Source of the DNA: Sorex araneus
Taxonomy: Eukaryota > Chordata > Mammalia > Eulipotyphla > Soricidae
Assembly: GCF_027595985.1 (NCBI RefSeq)
Contig: NC_073305.1
Location: forward strand, 111,940,535-112,004,534
DNA length: 64,000 nucleotides
Reading direction: 5' to 3'
In this document: positions 26,201 to 35,660 of the stretch, piece after piece
Layout of the letters: each line of letters begins with the position of its first letter
Position numbering within the stretch: position 1 is the stretch's first letter
Program-made: the position numbers and the translations under genes
The notes under the pieces: model-generated
The model's database searches: none
What the model was told of the DNA's origin: nothing
The model's input: the letters and a program-made list of their open reading frames with translations, nothing else

Positions 26201-29200
26201 TGCCAAGATTTCAAAGCTGCCAGTCCCACAATTACATGAGACAATTCCTTACAAATTTCTCCCTCTTTATATATTCCACTGTAGCACTGTAGCACTGTCG
26301 CACTGTTGCACTGTTGCACTGTTGCACTGTAGTCCCATTGTTCATTGATTTGCTCAAGAAGGCACCAGTAACATCTCCATTGTGAGATTTGTTGTTACTT
26401 TTTTTGGCATATCAAATACGCCACAGGTAGCTTGCCAGGCTCTGCCGTGCAGGCGGGATACTCTCGGTAGTTTGCTGGGCTCTCCAAGAGGGACAGAGGA
26501 ATCAAACCTGGCTCCGCCAGTGCAAGGCAAATGCTCTACCCACTGTGCTATTGCTCTAGTCCATATTTATACATATATATACAAATACACACATATGTTA
26601 TACATAATAAACATCTATTATTTGTTCCTCTGGAGAACACAAAATAAAGTTTAGAGAAATGATGTTATAATAATACAAACTACTAGATATCTAAAATTAC
26701 ACATGCTAATATTATATGTAAAACCCACAATGTGAATTAGATTAGAATTATAAAATTATTAGATTTATTTAAATTATTAAAAAGTGCTTGTACCTCATAC
26801 AGGACAATGTAGTTTCAGACACAATTATCTATGTTTATTTGGGCTTGGGGCTACACCTGGCAGAGCTCAGTATTTCCTCCTAACTCAGTGCTCAGGGACC
26901 ACTCCTATCAGTGCTGAGAGGATCATTTGCAGTCCCAGGGATTGAATTAGGATTGCACGCAAGGCACCTTACCCACTGTAATAATTTCCAGCTCCATATC
27001 TTCAAATGATATTATATCTAACTTTAGAACTCATAAAGACATAAAGATAGAATATATTTAAGGCTATGAAAACATTTAAAATCTATTGGAATTAGTATAA
27101 AATTTTCAACTAAAAAAACAAAAACAAAGAAACAATCCTTAATATACAAGGTGAGGATGATTCAGTCAACTAACTCCCTCAATGAAGCAGAAGAACCAAA
27201 AGTATTTCACTGCAGTCAAATGAAAAATAATTGTTACAACTTGATTATAAATAGGAAATTTAAAAAAAGAGAAAGTAATATACTAACTTATGGAGCAAGA
27301 AGTTGGATTCAAAAATCAAATCTATTAGCTACTTTTCTGATATTGTTTTAAGTCATAAGGGACAACAAGCAAACAAAAGTGTTAGCAGTGTGAGTGAGAT
27401 CTTTCTTGATATTTCTTAAAAATCTAGATACTGGATTTGGACCACAACAAAATGTATACTTGAATAATTATAGGTTCAATTGCTTAAGATGTTGTGTAGT
27501 AACTTGGCTGATCATATTATCACTATCATGATTTTATAACAGTTTGCATTAAAATTTTTCCACAATATTCTATACTTCTATCACCCCTTTTAGAAATAAA
27601 GTAGCTGGTATCCTATTAATACGTGATACACTCTTCAAAGGGATTTCAAAGGCCAGAACAGTAATCTAGTAGATAGGCAGTTTGCCTGTAGAGAGTTCGC
27701 TTTGCATGAGGCCCACCAGTTCTATTTCCCAGAACCACATATGGTCCCTCAAGCCTCACCAGGAGTGATCCCTGAGTACAGAACCAGAAGTAAGACCGGA
27801 GCACTGTGAGTATGCTCTAAAAACAAAATCAAATGAACAAAAGTAATTTCAATCCTGTCCTCAAATAAAACCACCTCAAATAAGATAAACCTAAAAAGAT
27901 AATATAGCTTTGAACAGAAATCAGCATGTGTCCATATTACTTACCAATTAAAACGATAATGTAAAAATCTTGCCTAGGAATAATACTGCATAAAATGTTC
28001 AAAATGACTATATTACTAGAATGACTTACTTGGACTTATGTACTGTATTTCAGCATTTTAAGACTAAAGGAATTATTACTGTAACATATTTGACACATTA
28101 AATGTCATTACTAAACAATTAGGAACTTGCAGATGAAAAACACAAACAGCCTTAGCTGTGACCATTACTGAGAATCAGTGAGCCTCAGCTAGGAAAAGAG
28201 CTGGATGCAGACAAGACACAATAAATCACAATTAGTTAACCAAACTCTCGAGAGTTCATACTAAAAAAAATAATGGCTACACCTCTTGGGATGATTTCAA
28301 GCAAATGTTTTGGCGAAAAGTGACTGTTTTAAGTTCCTTTATTTCAGTACAATTGTCGTTATCTAGCTTTAACCTTCTAAAAGCTTCACAGGATAGTGAG
28401 GCCACAGGCATCACCTCTAGCGCAAAGAGAACCTTGGTTTCACGTAGAGTTTATGCATATGCTCATCAATCGAAAAAAAGAAATATTATGACCTTAAAAA
28501 TAAATCTTCAGTAAGGCACAGATGACACTGCTGTGCTATTCAAGCAGTGTCTTGGGTTGACTGCCTACTTACATGGCCTTGATCATCCAGTTCATTGTTG
28601 GTGAGCTTCAGCTTGTCAAAGCTGATCACTTGTCTCATCCAAGTCTCTCCCGAAGCAGGCGAGTCTGGATGAATGTATACCCGAGGGGGTACAGGGGAGT
28701 CAGCATTTCCTGCCACCATCCATTTAGAACTATGGTACACATACCTAGTAGACAAGAACAAGGCTCAGTATGCTGACTATTGCTTAATCTTGAAGCAGAA
28801 AAAAAATCAGATAAAGTCTTTATTCCATGTTTTAACTCTAAAAACAATTTTTTCTTTACACCAAGAGCATATTAAATAAAATTTCATAAACTTTTCAAAA
28901 ACTCTGAGACAACAATGGCCTGTGACACAAAATAATCAATATGTCGAGGGTTTAGCAAAACATACGTATACTATCACCACCATAAACACCAGTATTTCTA
29001 TTCGCACAATTTACTTTTTTCATGCTATACATTTGCATGTTTTCAGATATTTTCCTTCCTTCATCTGGATATTCGATTGATATGAAGAAACTACTAAGTT
29101 GTCAACCTCACATTTAAGTAAATTTCATGGATATTTGAGAAGAAAATCATATAGTATCCCACTTCCTCTAAGATTACCTCCCATTTTCGGCTTATGTATG

Positions 29201-32200
29201 ATAGAGATTTCAGAAGTTCCAACTTTTATACAAGAAAAGGTTTTATCACTAATCACTTAGGATTATTTTTCTATTACATTCTAAATTGGGGCTAATTTAG
29301 TTTAACTCAATAATTTTGTGTAATTATAAAACACTGCCCTTTAGTTACAATATTGCTCATTTACATTTGTAAACAAATTCTTATATTTTAAAATGCCACT
29401 AAACTAAATATTTATCACTAATTTAAAATTTTCAAACTTTTTAAATGGTTGTAGATTTAATTAACATAAATTTCCTGGTACTATTTTTATACAAAAACCT
29501 ATTTTTTTCCTAAATGCCCAACATACTCCATAAAAATATTTTTTAATAAAATATCTAAAGTAATACATAGTCATCATATTTAATCCCATATACAGACTAT
29601 ATCCCATTAATTCAAAATATGATTCAACTTAAAACCAGTCTATGTAAATCAGTTAGAAAATATTATAAGACAAAATTTTCTTAGCAATTTTTCAACCATT
29701 TATATTTTTCTACCACTGTTAACACAAATGTCACACAATTAAAGCAACACTTTGCTACACTCTGAGTGAATTCTCCCTGATTGCTATGCAAATTTCTTAT
29801 AAAAATACATGAAACATTTTTATTGGGACTTTCTATTTCAACTAAGACTTGATATTTTATTCTCTTTTGAACTCAATATGGCATCTATTCCTTAATTCCT
29901 TTCTTTGTGGGAATACATAATCACAAAACGAGGAGCAATTTTTTATAAACTTCCCTTAATATAGTATATACAATTTAAAAAGATAAGTTCCTAGTTGTCT
30001 AAACATTTGTGAATATTTAGTAACTTATAATTATTTTAATTATACTACCCCTTTCTAGCGAGAGAATAACCAAAAAACTTTCCAATACTGTCTGAAAAGT
30101 TGAAAATATATGCAAATTTTAAAAATGCAAAATAAAAACAAATTCTTTATACAATGTAGTTATTACTAAAATACAAGATCAGTAAACTCTACCAAAGTCT
30201 TGAAAACATTAATATTGAATAATTTAAGTAGTTGAAAAGTCTACAAGCACAGAGGGAAAAAATACTTTATGTTACACTTTCTTCATGAAATATTTAAATA
30301 TGGACGCTAAAACAATTTCCGCTTAGGTAGCAATATAAGTGAAGGCAAAGTTATGGTTTATAATTCAGTTTTTTAAAATATGGCATTTTAACACTAATAC
30401 TTGAAATTGCTTTTGCTTTATGTGAGGATAATAAGATACCACCAAATAAAATAATCATGCAAAACATGTAGGAAGAGATTGGGGACAGAAATAGATAAAC
30501 TTAGAAAGGATTAATTTCTAAATTCATTAAGAATTATATTATCTTCCTCAGAACAAGACCCAAATCGAGAAGATGAATTTTAAAATGTATTTTTAAAATG
30601 AATTTCAATGCCATGTATAGCTAATTCATACAGTAGATGTTAGCAAAAGTCCGAGTTAATTAAAACAAATAATGCAACTTATACACAAAAAACTGTCCTT
30701 TTGTTACCCATTTTTTACTATTTACTGTGCACTTGTAGTAAAATCTCTATTCTGTTGACACCCTAAAAATCTCTATACTGTTGACACCCTAAAAATGCAA
30801 ATCAAAATAATGCTTTAATTTTTAAAAATCACAAAGTTATATCATTCAAAAATTTACTTAATTTTAAGCTGTTTCTGAAAATTTTGATAAGGAAACTTAA
30901 ATATCAAAATTTAAAGCTTCATCTCTTGGCATTTTTTTTTTAAAACTCTTCAGGAAACTAAAGAACATCATCAATAAAAATTGCAGATTTTCTTCCCTGT
31001 AGAAGAAAATAAGTAAATATTGCTTTGAAGCTGAAGAATATATTTTTTTCTAAATTTACTGGGCATCTAGACAAATATATTACATTCAAAACCCAAACAC
31101 TGTCTGTGCTTATTTTTTAAATTACTATTAACTACCAATCAAAGCACAGTAAGGGAACAAATTCACTACCTGTTTAACGGTATCTACATATCATTTGAAT
31201 TATGAGATTTTAATTTTATCTAATCATAAAAAATTAATTTCTCCAATTAAAGGGAATAGCTTATAAGCAGTTGACTTTTAGTTTTAATGTAACAAGATAA
31301 AGGACATTTATTTAAAGATCAAAATATCACAAAAGAACGTGAAACACTTTGTTTCCTATGAAATTTACCTACAAATTTAGCATTTCCTCTGAAAACTCTA
31401 TAATCAAAATGCAAATTAATATAAAAAGCACACTACATAAAGCAATACTAAGCTGGCCCAAATTTAAAGTCCTTAATACTTAGAGACCTTTATGACTCTT
31501 AAAAGCAAAAATAAATGAAATCCCACATTAACTGTAAGAGAGGGCACACCACTTGGAGAACTAGAAGGATAAGAAGGGTTGGGTTATGCAACTGGGAGTG
31601 CTGTAGGCTTCTGGAAACAAACACCATAATCTTTACAGATCAAACAGATACTATCCTTTAAGTCTTAGCATTTTCTTTTTCTGTACCCATCTGTTCACTC
31701 TACCTGTATCTTTTATTGTCCACTGGCACAATATCCATAGCAATATAATACTGCTGATGAGGATCTAATCCTGACATCTTGACTCTCATTGCTGGAAACA
31801 TGCGCCTAAGTATAAAGGAAGGGAGGAAAAAGGAAGGGTGGGGGAAAGGGGAGAGGGAAAAAAGGAGGGAAAAATTTTGTTTGTCTCTGCTTATGCATAA
31901 AGGACAAATACGCAAATAAAACCCCTCTGGATTCTCAATTTTTCATATGAATAAGTTCACAGCACTTACTTTAGTCAAAGAATCAAAGCACAGCCCATAA
32001 TATTTTTTTTTCTTTTAATGTAATTCGTCCTACCCTGTGGATGCATTCATTGTTTACTGAAATGTCAGTAAAGTTAAAAAAACAAAAAAGAGTTGTGCAT
32101 TAATAGAGTAATGACACCAAAAAAGACCCCTTATTTTTAAAACAAAAATCAATAAATGTATCTATAAGAATACAAATGATAAAATGTTCCGAATGGGAGA

Positions 32201-35200
32201 AATATAAAATTTGAATTTCTGAAAGTGATAAAATATAATGTGAAATTTTAAAAGGGCTATAAAAAAAACCACAAGGAGCCAATGTGCCATGCCATAACCA
32301 AACAATATGTTCTTTATTGAGACAGGACTTCCTGTCTGCAGTGTGGTAAAGGTGAAGTGCAAAAGTTGCTCTAAATTTGAAAGGTATAGTAAAACTTCTT
32401 TATTAAAAGCAGAAACTAAACACAACGTATATTTACCAATTCAGTCTTGCTCCATTGTACCCTGAAAATACGTTCTTGTTTAGCCATGAGTACTTAAAAT
32501 TTTGCTACTTTTTAAAAAATGAAAAATTACATTTCTCCTGGCTTCTTAGATATGCTTATCAAAGGAGAAGCTCAAGCAAATGCACCCATCATTTTAAAAG
32601 GGAGCAGTAGCAGAGAATACAACAGCAAATTAATACTTTTGAAACACAACTATAGCCATTCTTCCTTTTTTTAAAAGCACTTCTCTGAAGATTTATATGA
32701 AGAACTCTCCCAGTTAATTTTATTTTTTTGCTAACTTGACCTTATAAATAAGTTTCAATATTGTTATTCAACAAAAACTGTTTTCTACAACAGTTATATC
32801 ATAAAAAGCTGTTTCCAAAGAAAGAAAGTCCATTATTTCTAACCAGGCATGAAAACAGTTTAATATGTTGCCTGTTTTAGTGTTATTTCAGTGCACCTGT
32901 AAGATAAAGAGTAAAGGTCTTTAACTACATCCTTTATAAGACAACTATTGCTTTGTGTTTTTGAAGACTGAATTTGGATCATTAATAAAAGCTCTGTGAA
33001 AATGTAGAAGGTACCATATGGGTTTAATAAAATATGTTTTTGTTATTTCTAATAAGTTTGGATACTTTTTATGCTATCCAGGTTTTTGCCATGTGTACTC
33101 CCTAAAAGAGTCTTGTGTGCTTTTTAGAATTTCTTTTAAGGGAAATATTATTTTAGATTTCACTGCATTACATAAAATGAACATTTTAAATTACAAATAC
33201 TTCGATGCCTGTCCCAAATTAATATGATATGGATAGCAAATCCATGTATTCTACTAACATAGATGTGCAAATTTCACACTTTCCAAATTTAATTTAACAT
33301 CTTATACGATTTTAGATTCTTCAGCAAATCTAGGTAAAATGTGCTAAATTTTCTTTAGAAATAGTTTTCAGCTATGTAACAGTTGATCCACAAACGTTTT
33401 TTTAATCAGTAATTGATTTTGCAGGGATTAACACTCTAATAAGCGATTCTAAAAATTTCTATACCTATTCTAATATCAAAATAGTATAACACATCGCGTT
33501 CTCATCTTCCATAAAATCTTTAGACAAAGAACCAACCTGAAAGTTCCAATCAGAAGAAGCAATGCAGTTTGCTGAACTACTTTTCAAAGGGGACAATAGT
33601 AGTGGGAGGGGATCAACTCTCCCAGCGATCCAGAAGTAGTAACTAAATCGAGCCACAATAAGTGACTTCATGACTTTAATGCCCGGGCAGCCATCAATAG
33701 GATCACGAATCTATAAAGTACCCTGAGCGAAAAATAAGCGAAGGCTACGGATCCGATCGGAGACGATAGCCATTGTCCCTCCAGCATCCAAGCAGAGATG
33801 GACAGTCAGGCCCTGGCCCGCAAGGACTGCACTGGGGACTAGGGAGGCAAAGCCAACCTCAATGTTAGCCACTATAGAAGGCCTATCACCGAACGTGGAC
33901 AAACATTCACTGCAGAACCTCTTCCTAACCCATTCAGGGAAAGCGAGACCAGCAGCTGGCCAGCACGGGAGAAGGTCTAAGTGGGGGTGCCCTCGCGCGT
34001 TACCTGCCCGCCTTGGTGATGATCATCTCGGTGCCAATCTCGTGAAATCGCTTCCAGAGCTCCGCTCCTTGCAGATCCACCCGCGGGGCCGGCGGCGAGG
34101 GCAGCGGGCTCCCTGGCCGAGCCAGGGCAGGGGCCGGAGACCCCTTTGGGGAGCCCCCAGGGCTCGCCAGTGGGGATGCACCCTGCGGGAAACCGTCCTC
34201 GCAGCCTGCTGGGCAGCAAACAGCAAAGAGAGGTAACCAGAGAGCGCTCGCAGAGAGGAGTTGGTAGGACTCCGCGGTCCCCAGGGTACTGCTAGAGAAA
34301 GATGGAGTTACCTGGAGAAAGGGTGCGGGTCTTCTAGCTAACCAATGACACAGATAAATCCTCGTTCTGCCCGACGAGGGCAGACTGGGCCACTCAGTGC
34401 CGAGCTCGATAAATGAGAACGAGTGCGCCCACCCCACAATCCCGGGCCTCCGCTAAGGCCCCCAGATAAGTTTTACTCCGCTTCTTAGGTCTGGGACAAA
34501 TGTACCCACGGAATCAGCGACCGGTCCCTAGTGCATATACCCCGGGCCGACCCGCGTGCGCCCCATGAGCCCCTGGGGTCATACCCAGACCCCCAACTCC
34601 GGGACCCAGAGCGCTCCGGCCTCTTTTCGAGATCTGAATCCGAGGTGCCTGACTTTGGGGGCCAGCTAGTGTTATCTTCTGGAAAGCACTTCAATTTCTG
34701 CTCCCGCCAAACTTCCAGTTGCCTTGGGTCTTCAACCAAACAACCAAAGGACGAGACGGACGCGACAGACAAGCCTCTCGGTGGCCAAGGGCGTTGCAGC
34801 GGGCTTGACGCCGGGGACAGCTGGGCGAGCCCCGGGAAAACCACGGTTGCAACTACGCGGCCCTCTTCCTGCTCTGCCTCCCGGGTTTAGGGCGTTCGTT
34901 CCGATTTCCGGGGTTTAACACGAAAACTCACGGGCTTTGAAAAGTTTGGAAAGAAAAAAAAAGTGCACCCATTGGCTGAAACCCGCAGGGAGGCAGCTGC
35001 GGCACACGCCTTCGCCCAGATCCGCGCGGCCAACTGCGCCTTAGGGCGCGGCTCCGGGATGGGGCCGCCGCAGAGCGCAGGGCCGGGGTAGCAACTGAGT
35101 CTTAAAGGCCCGCGGTGCGCGGTGACAGGCTCCGGGGCAGTGGCGAGCTGGGCGCACTGACACCCAAGATCGCCGCGCTGGTGGGGGCTGGTGGGCTGAG

Positions 35201-35660
35201 CGGCCTGGGACACCGGTGGCGGGGGGGTGAGCTGCGGCGCGCGTGGGCGCGCCGACCGCTTCTGAAGGTTCCGGAGCTCGGAGGCCGTGCGGGCCCGCGA
35301 GGGGACGTGGCGCGGGAAAGAACCAGGCAACGCAGGGGCCAACTCACCCGAGGTTTCGCCCGAACCGCAACTCGGTTCCAAGTTGGCGCCGCTGCGGGCC
35401 GGCCCAGATGCGGCCCCCGGCGGTGGCGGGTGCGCGGCGGCTTCGTCTCCCTTCATAGAGCTTCGCTCGCCCTCGCCGCCGCCGCTCCGGCCGCAGCCGC
35501 CTCCGTCCTCCAGGGCCGCTCCCACCTCTTCTGCCACCAGCTTTCGCCGCTTCTTCTGAAGCTGTTGCTGCTTCTCGGCGCCGATGAGCGCCTCCACGGA
35601 GAAGGCGTGCGCCCTGAGGCTCAGCATGCTGCACGGGGAGCCCCTCCGCTTCTCCGCCAT
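7500..35660 (-). CDS. TBX18: TBX18, T-box transcription factor (complete, 8 coding exons)
   Basis: Coding sequence is complement(join(7500..8224,10545..10639,18316..18380,21034..21201,28573..28744,31704..31805,34004..34205,35348..35660)), 1842 nt, 613 residues plus TGA. All introns are GT-AG and every phase matches. Residues 20-27 (FSVEALIG) form an eh1-like motif, known in TBX18 to bind Groucho/TLE corepressors. KKRRK at 36-40 is a likely nuclear localisation signal. The T-box DNA-binding domain runs about 149-341 and begins [18 protein letters not shown]. The C-terminal 240 residues are rich in Ser, Thr and Pro. The protein acts in the nucleus, mostly as a repressor, in sinus horn, epicardium, ureteric mesenchyme and somites (established knowledge). 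The start at 35660 fits the family N-terminus [15 protein letters not shown] and has a strong Kozak context (G at -3, G at +4). The family is usually about 607 residues, so the length is normal. No frameshift or nonsense codon was seen. Confidence 0.96.
8519..8702 (+). repeat. SINE, older type A relative in intron 7
   Basis: GGGGCCTGGGGCTATAGTCC head, TTTGTCTTGCACACAGCTAA, body with AAGTCCTGAGCACCACTGGG and an A-rich tail. Located about 300 bp upstream of the exon 8 acceptor. Confidence 0.7.
8870..9403 (+). repeat. Type C composite repeat, copy 1
   Basis: A long repeat matching, as reverse complement, the segment at 49367-49854. Shared landmarks in order are CAAGCCTGCT, CCCATTTCCCAGTAGCTAG-like, CATCAACGGCCA, TGCCCACATGGGAGAGCCT, TATGCCAAAACCAGTAACAA, CCCTGACCCTGAAAGAGCCT and a final GGAGACATTACTG segment. 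The middle and end resemble the type B SINE body, but there is no tRNA head. The left boundary is uncertain. Confidence 0.7.
9404..10544. other. Non-repetitive part of intron 7
   Basis: No retroposon seen. Contains two CTTATCA (GATA-type) motifs at 10054-10060 and 10071-10077 and G-rich runs near 9517-9650. A candidate regulatory segment, unproven. Confidence 0.35.
10545..10639 (-). CDS. TBX18: TBX18 coding exon 7
   Basis: This 95-nt exon encodes residues 342-372, [20 protein letters not shown] through [10 protein letters not shown], just after the T-box. The segment is conserved in the TBX15/TBX18/TBX22 group. The acceptor is CATTTAG before AATGGG and the donor is CAAG before GTAAGTA. A type A SINE sits about 160 bp upstream of the acceptor. 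Confidence 0.95.
10798..10968 (+). repeat. SINE type A in intron 6
   Basis: Well-kept copy: GGGGCTGGAGCGATAGCACA start, AACCCGGGTTCAATTTCC box B region, TTAATTCCTGAGTGCATGAT body and an A-rich tail. Confidence 0.88.
11552..11797 (-). repeat. SINE type B in intron 6
   Basis: Reverse-complement copy. It begins CACTGTACCACTGTCATTCC (tail repeats), then CACCAGTAACGTCTCCATTG, GGTAGCTTGCCAGGCTCTGC and the tRNA head ending CTGTGCTATAGCTCTAGTC. Confidence 0.88.
11797..12170 (+). repeat. Minisatellite, about 75-bp unit, about five copies
   Basis: Repeated TAATAGATAAATTAACTGG / TTGGTAGATTGAAGGATA / AGGTAGATAGTAGGTGTGTC blocks. TTGGTAGAT recurs at 11823, 11898, 11971 (shifted by two) and 12046. Copies diverge rightward, and GATA/TAGAT-rich decay continues to about 12260. 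It abuts the head end of the preceding SINE. Confidence 0.85.
12261..13062. other. Intron 6 DNA, no recognised feature
   Basis: AT-rich. A palindromic ATATAT/TTAATATA patch lies near 12300-12380. Nothing assignable. Confidence 0.4.
13063..13735 (+). mobile_element. L1 3' end fragment (ORF2 C-terminus)
   Basis: Conceptual translation at 13128-13472 has the L1 ORF2 C-terminal pattern: [20 protein letters not shown] then [20 protein letters not shown]. It aligns in order with the L1 copy at 59717-60016. The expected Trp and Cys of the family are replaced, and it is 5' truncated and inactive. Confidence 0.72.
13736..15588. other. Repeat-free stretch of intron 6
   Basis: No SINE or LINE is seen over about 1.85 kb in an otherwise repeat-rich intron. 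Unique-looking sequence near 14700-15060 could be conserved noncoding DNA. This is inference only. Confidence 0.35.
15589..15682. repeat. TA/TATATG simple repeat
   Basis: Alternating TATA and TGTATATG runs with two copies of an about 26-bp subunit around CTGTATATGTGTATATATA. Confidence 0.85.
16045..16219 (-). repeat. SINE type A with target-site duplication
   Basis: Reverse-complement full copy running from a T-rich start (tail) to CTCCAGCCCC (head). The flanking direct repeat AAATGCCATATG at 16033-16044 and 16221-16232 is a clean target-site duplication, so the insertion is fairly young. Confidence 0.93.
16233..17063. other. Intron 6 DNA, no recognised feature
   Basis: Nothing assignable was seen. 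Confidence 0.4.
17064..17240 (+). repeat. SINE, older type A relative
   Basis: CTGGGTTGGAGGGACAGTAC head, TTGCCTTGCATGCAGCTGAC, GGGTTTGATATGC box B, AGGAGTAAGCCTTGAGCACA body and a tail with AATAATAATAAAATAG. Confidence 0.72.
18316..18380 (-). CDS. TBX18: TBX18 coding exon 6 (end of the T-box)
   Basis: This short 65-nt exon encodes [21 protein letters not shown], residues 320-340. It is the C-terminal helix of the T-box that reaches into the DNA minor groove in solved T-box structures. The acceptor is TTCAG before ATTACTC and the donor is AACAG before GTAAGTC. Confidence 0.96.
18480..18560 (+). repeat. Truncated decayed SINE
   Basis: Only the 3' body is recognisable (AGAGAGCCAGAAGCTAACCA, TGTGGCCCCAAATCCCCC). 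Confidence 0.4.
19080..19195 (+). repeat. Purine-rich GA/GGA simple repeat
   Basis: Nearly uninterrupted purines (AGGGAGAAGGAGAGAAGAGG and similar) over more than 100 bp. Confidence 0.85.
19509..19692 (+). repeat. SINE, type A relative
   Basis: GGGGGCCAGAGCATGAGCAC head, GGGTTTGAATCCCAGCACCC, AATAATTCCTGAGTGCAAAG body and an A-rich tail with AAACAAACAAAC. Confidence 0.75.
20473..20564 (+). repeat. Type B SINE, 3' fragment
   Basis: Only the 3' third is present: TACGCCAAAAACAGCAACAA, CACAATGGAGACATTACTGG, GAGCAAATCGATGAGCAACA. This 5' truncation is the pattern expected from incomplete reverse transcription. Confidence 0.8.
21034..21201 (-). CDS. TBX18: TBX18 coding exon 5 (T-box core)
   Basis: This 168-nt phase-0 exon encodes residues 264-319: [20 protein letters not shown] through [16 protein letters not shown]. 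The HKYQPR and FTAVTAYQN-like segments are T-box hallmarks. The acceptor is ACCTAG before ATTATT and the donor is CAACAG before GTAGGTAG. Skipping this exon would keep frame but destroy the domain. Confidence 0.96.
21447..21632 (+). repeat. Decayed type A-like SINE
   Basis: GGTACCAGAGGGATACTATA head, CCCAGTTCAATCCCCACTAC, AACCAGGGATAGTCCTTGAA body. Confidence 0.55.
21905..22395 (+). mobile_element. Old L1 3' fragment
   Basis: Phrases such as CTAAGAATTTATCCTCAGGA, TACAAAGATGTGCCTCGCAC and TTTTATACAGCCATTACTAA match the usual L1 ORF2 3' region pattern. Heavily mutated. Confidence 0.55.
22400..23500. other. Intron 4 DNA, no recognised feature
   Basis: AT-rich and nothing assignable. Possibly an unidentified old repeat near 22955-23090. 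Confidence 0.35.
23501..23661 (+). repeat. SINE type A
   Basis: GGGGCTGGAGCAATAGCACA to GGGTGTGACCCCAAAAGCAG. A short deletion removes part of the box B region, leaving CCGGGATTCCCAGC. Confidence 0.88.
23944..24132 (+). repeat. SINE type A with target-site duplication
   Basis: Full copy with a long A-rich tail (AAATAAATAAAAAATAAAAA). The direct repeat AAAACCCAAACCA at 23931-23943 and 24133-24145 flanks it. Confidence 0.9.
24374..24558 (+). repeat. SINE, older type A relative
   Basis: GGTCTGGAGAGTAAGTACAG head, ACTTGCCTTACTTGCAGCCA, AGGAGTGATTCTTGGGCCCA body and an A-rich end. Confidence 0.68.
24785..24960 (+). repeat. SINE type A with target-site duplication
   Basis: One of the best-kept copies, near consensus through GGGTTCGAATCCCAGCATCC and a tail of pure A after CCCAAAAAGC. 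The direct repeat AAAATGAACTGTTGAG flanks it (24769-24784 and 24961-24976). Recent insertion. Confidence 0.95.
25612..25772 (-). repeat. Decayed type A-like SINE
   Basis: Reverse complement: GGTCACACCCAGTTAAACCC, CTTACTCCTGGCTCTGTACT, then CTCTGGCTCC at the head end. Confidence 0.6.
26279..26562 (-). repeat. SINE type B with expanded tail repeats
   Basis: Reverse complement. The 3' tail is an array of GCACTGTTG / GCACTGTAG units (26279-26334) instead of poly(A). The RTE-like tail, type B body and tRNA head follow, ending TTGCTCTAGTCC. Confidence 0.9.
26836..26996 (-). repeat. Decayed type A-like SINE
   Basis: Reverse complement: GGGCTACACCTGGCAGAGCT, AGTGCTCAGGGACCACTCCT, GGATTGAATTAGGATTGCAC. 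Confidence 0.6.
27648..27837 (+). repeat. Decayed type A-like SINE with head duplication
   Basis: AGGCCAGAACAGTAATCTAG head, two partial TTTGC head phrases, AGGAGTGATCCCTGAGTACA body and an A-rich end. It is the last SINE before a 13-kb SINE-free interval. Confidence 0.6.
28573..28744 (-). CDS. TBX18: TBX18 coding exon 4 (T-box core)
   Basis: This 172-nt exon encodes residues 207-263, [20 protein letters not shown] through NNELDDQGH. It contains the second T-box signature region, [19 protein letters not shown]. The acceptor is CTACTAG before GTATGTG. The donor is CCAT before GTAAGTA and ends on a codon boundary. Confidence 0.96.
28745..31703 (-). other. TBX18: TBX18 intron 3 (repeat-free)
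   Basis: A 2.96-kb AT-rich intron with no recognisable retroposon. The only repeat seen is a perfect-looking short duplication at 30744-30796. Cleanness in a SINE-saturated genome hints at functional constraint. Confidence 0.88.
30744..30796. repeat. 26-bp tandem duplication
   Basis: Two near-identical copies of CTCTATTCTGTTGACACCCT plus AAAAAT, differing by one base, in intron 3. Confidence 0.85.
31704..31805 (-). CDS. TBX18: TBX18 coding exon 3 (T-box core)
   Basis: This 102-nt exon encodes [20 protein letters not shown] and on to DNKRY, residues 173-205, with split codons at both ends. The acceptor is CTTAG before GCGCATG and the donor is TACAG before GTAGAG. The family usually has Ile where this copy has Met in VKMSGLDP (from memory). 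That is conservative and not expected to be damaging. Confidence 0.95.
31806..34003 (-). other. TBX18: TBX18 intron 2
   Basis: A 2.2-kb intron, AT-rich except near exon 2, with no SINE or LINE recognised. A purine-rich run (about 31811-31875) lies just upstream of the exon 3 acceptor and supplies its pyrimidine tract on the coding strand. Confidence 0.9.
34004..34205 (-). CDS. TBX18: TBX18 coding exon 2 (start of the T-box)
   Basis: The exon encodes a Pro/Ser-rich linker ([20 protein letters not shown]...) and then the first T-box signature, [18 protein letters not shown], at residues 154-171. It starts in phase 1 and ends AG before GTAACG. The acceptor is a tandem CAGCAG (NAGNAG). I chose the downstream AG, which gives S-G-C-E. 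The upstream AG at 34209-34210 would start the exon at 34208 and add one alanine in frame. Confidence 0.93.
34206..35347 (-). other. TBX18: TBX18 intron 1
   Basis: This 1.14-kb GC-rich intron lies wholly inside the CpG block. No repeats were seen. Long open frames on both strands here follow from the base composition. Confidence 0.9.
35348..35660 (-). CDS. TBX18: TBX18 coding exon 1 (residues 1-104 plus one base)
   Basis: This exon encodes the N-terminal regulatory part: the eh1-like FSVEALIG motif, the basic KKRRK run, then a low-complexity Gly/Glu/Ser/Pro-rich stretch. The donor reads CTCGG followed by GTGAGTT and leaves phase 1. The exon lies in a strongly CpG-rich block. The frame stays open for 54 codons upstream of the chosen ATG, up to another ATG at 35822. 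The family-conserved MAEKRRG start and its strong Kozak context decide for 35660. Confidence 0.94.

Larger units (their letters stand above)
21202..28572 (-). other. TBX18: TBX18 intron 4
   Basis: At 7.4 kb this is the second longest intron. It holds at least nine SINEs of both orientations between 21.4 and 27.9 kb, plus an old L1 fragment. The part from 27.84 kb to exon 4 is repeat-free. Confidence 0.88.

Noticed and set aside
34887..35347. Continuation of the exon 1 frame into intron 1
   Set aside because: A consensus donor (CTCGG before GTGAGTT) and the family protein sequence end the exon at 35348.
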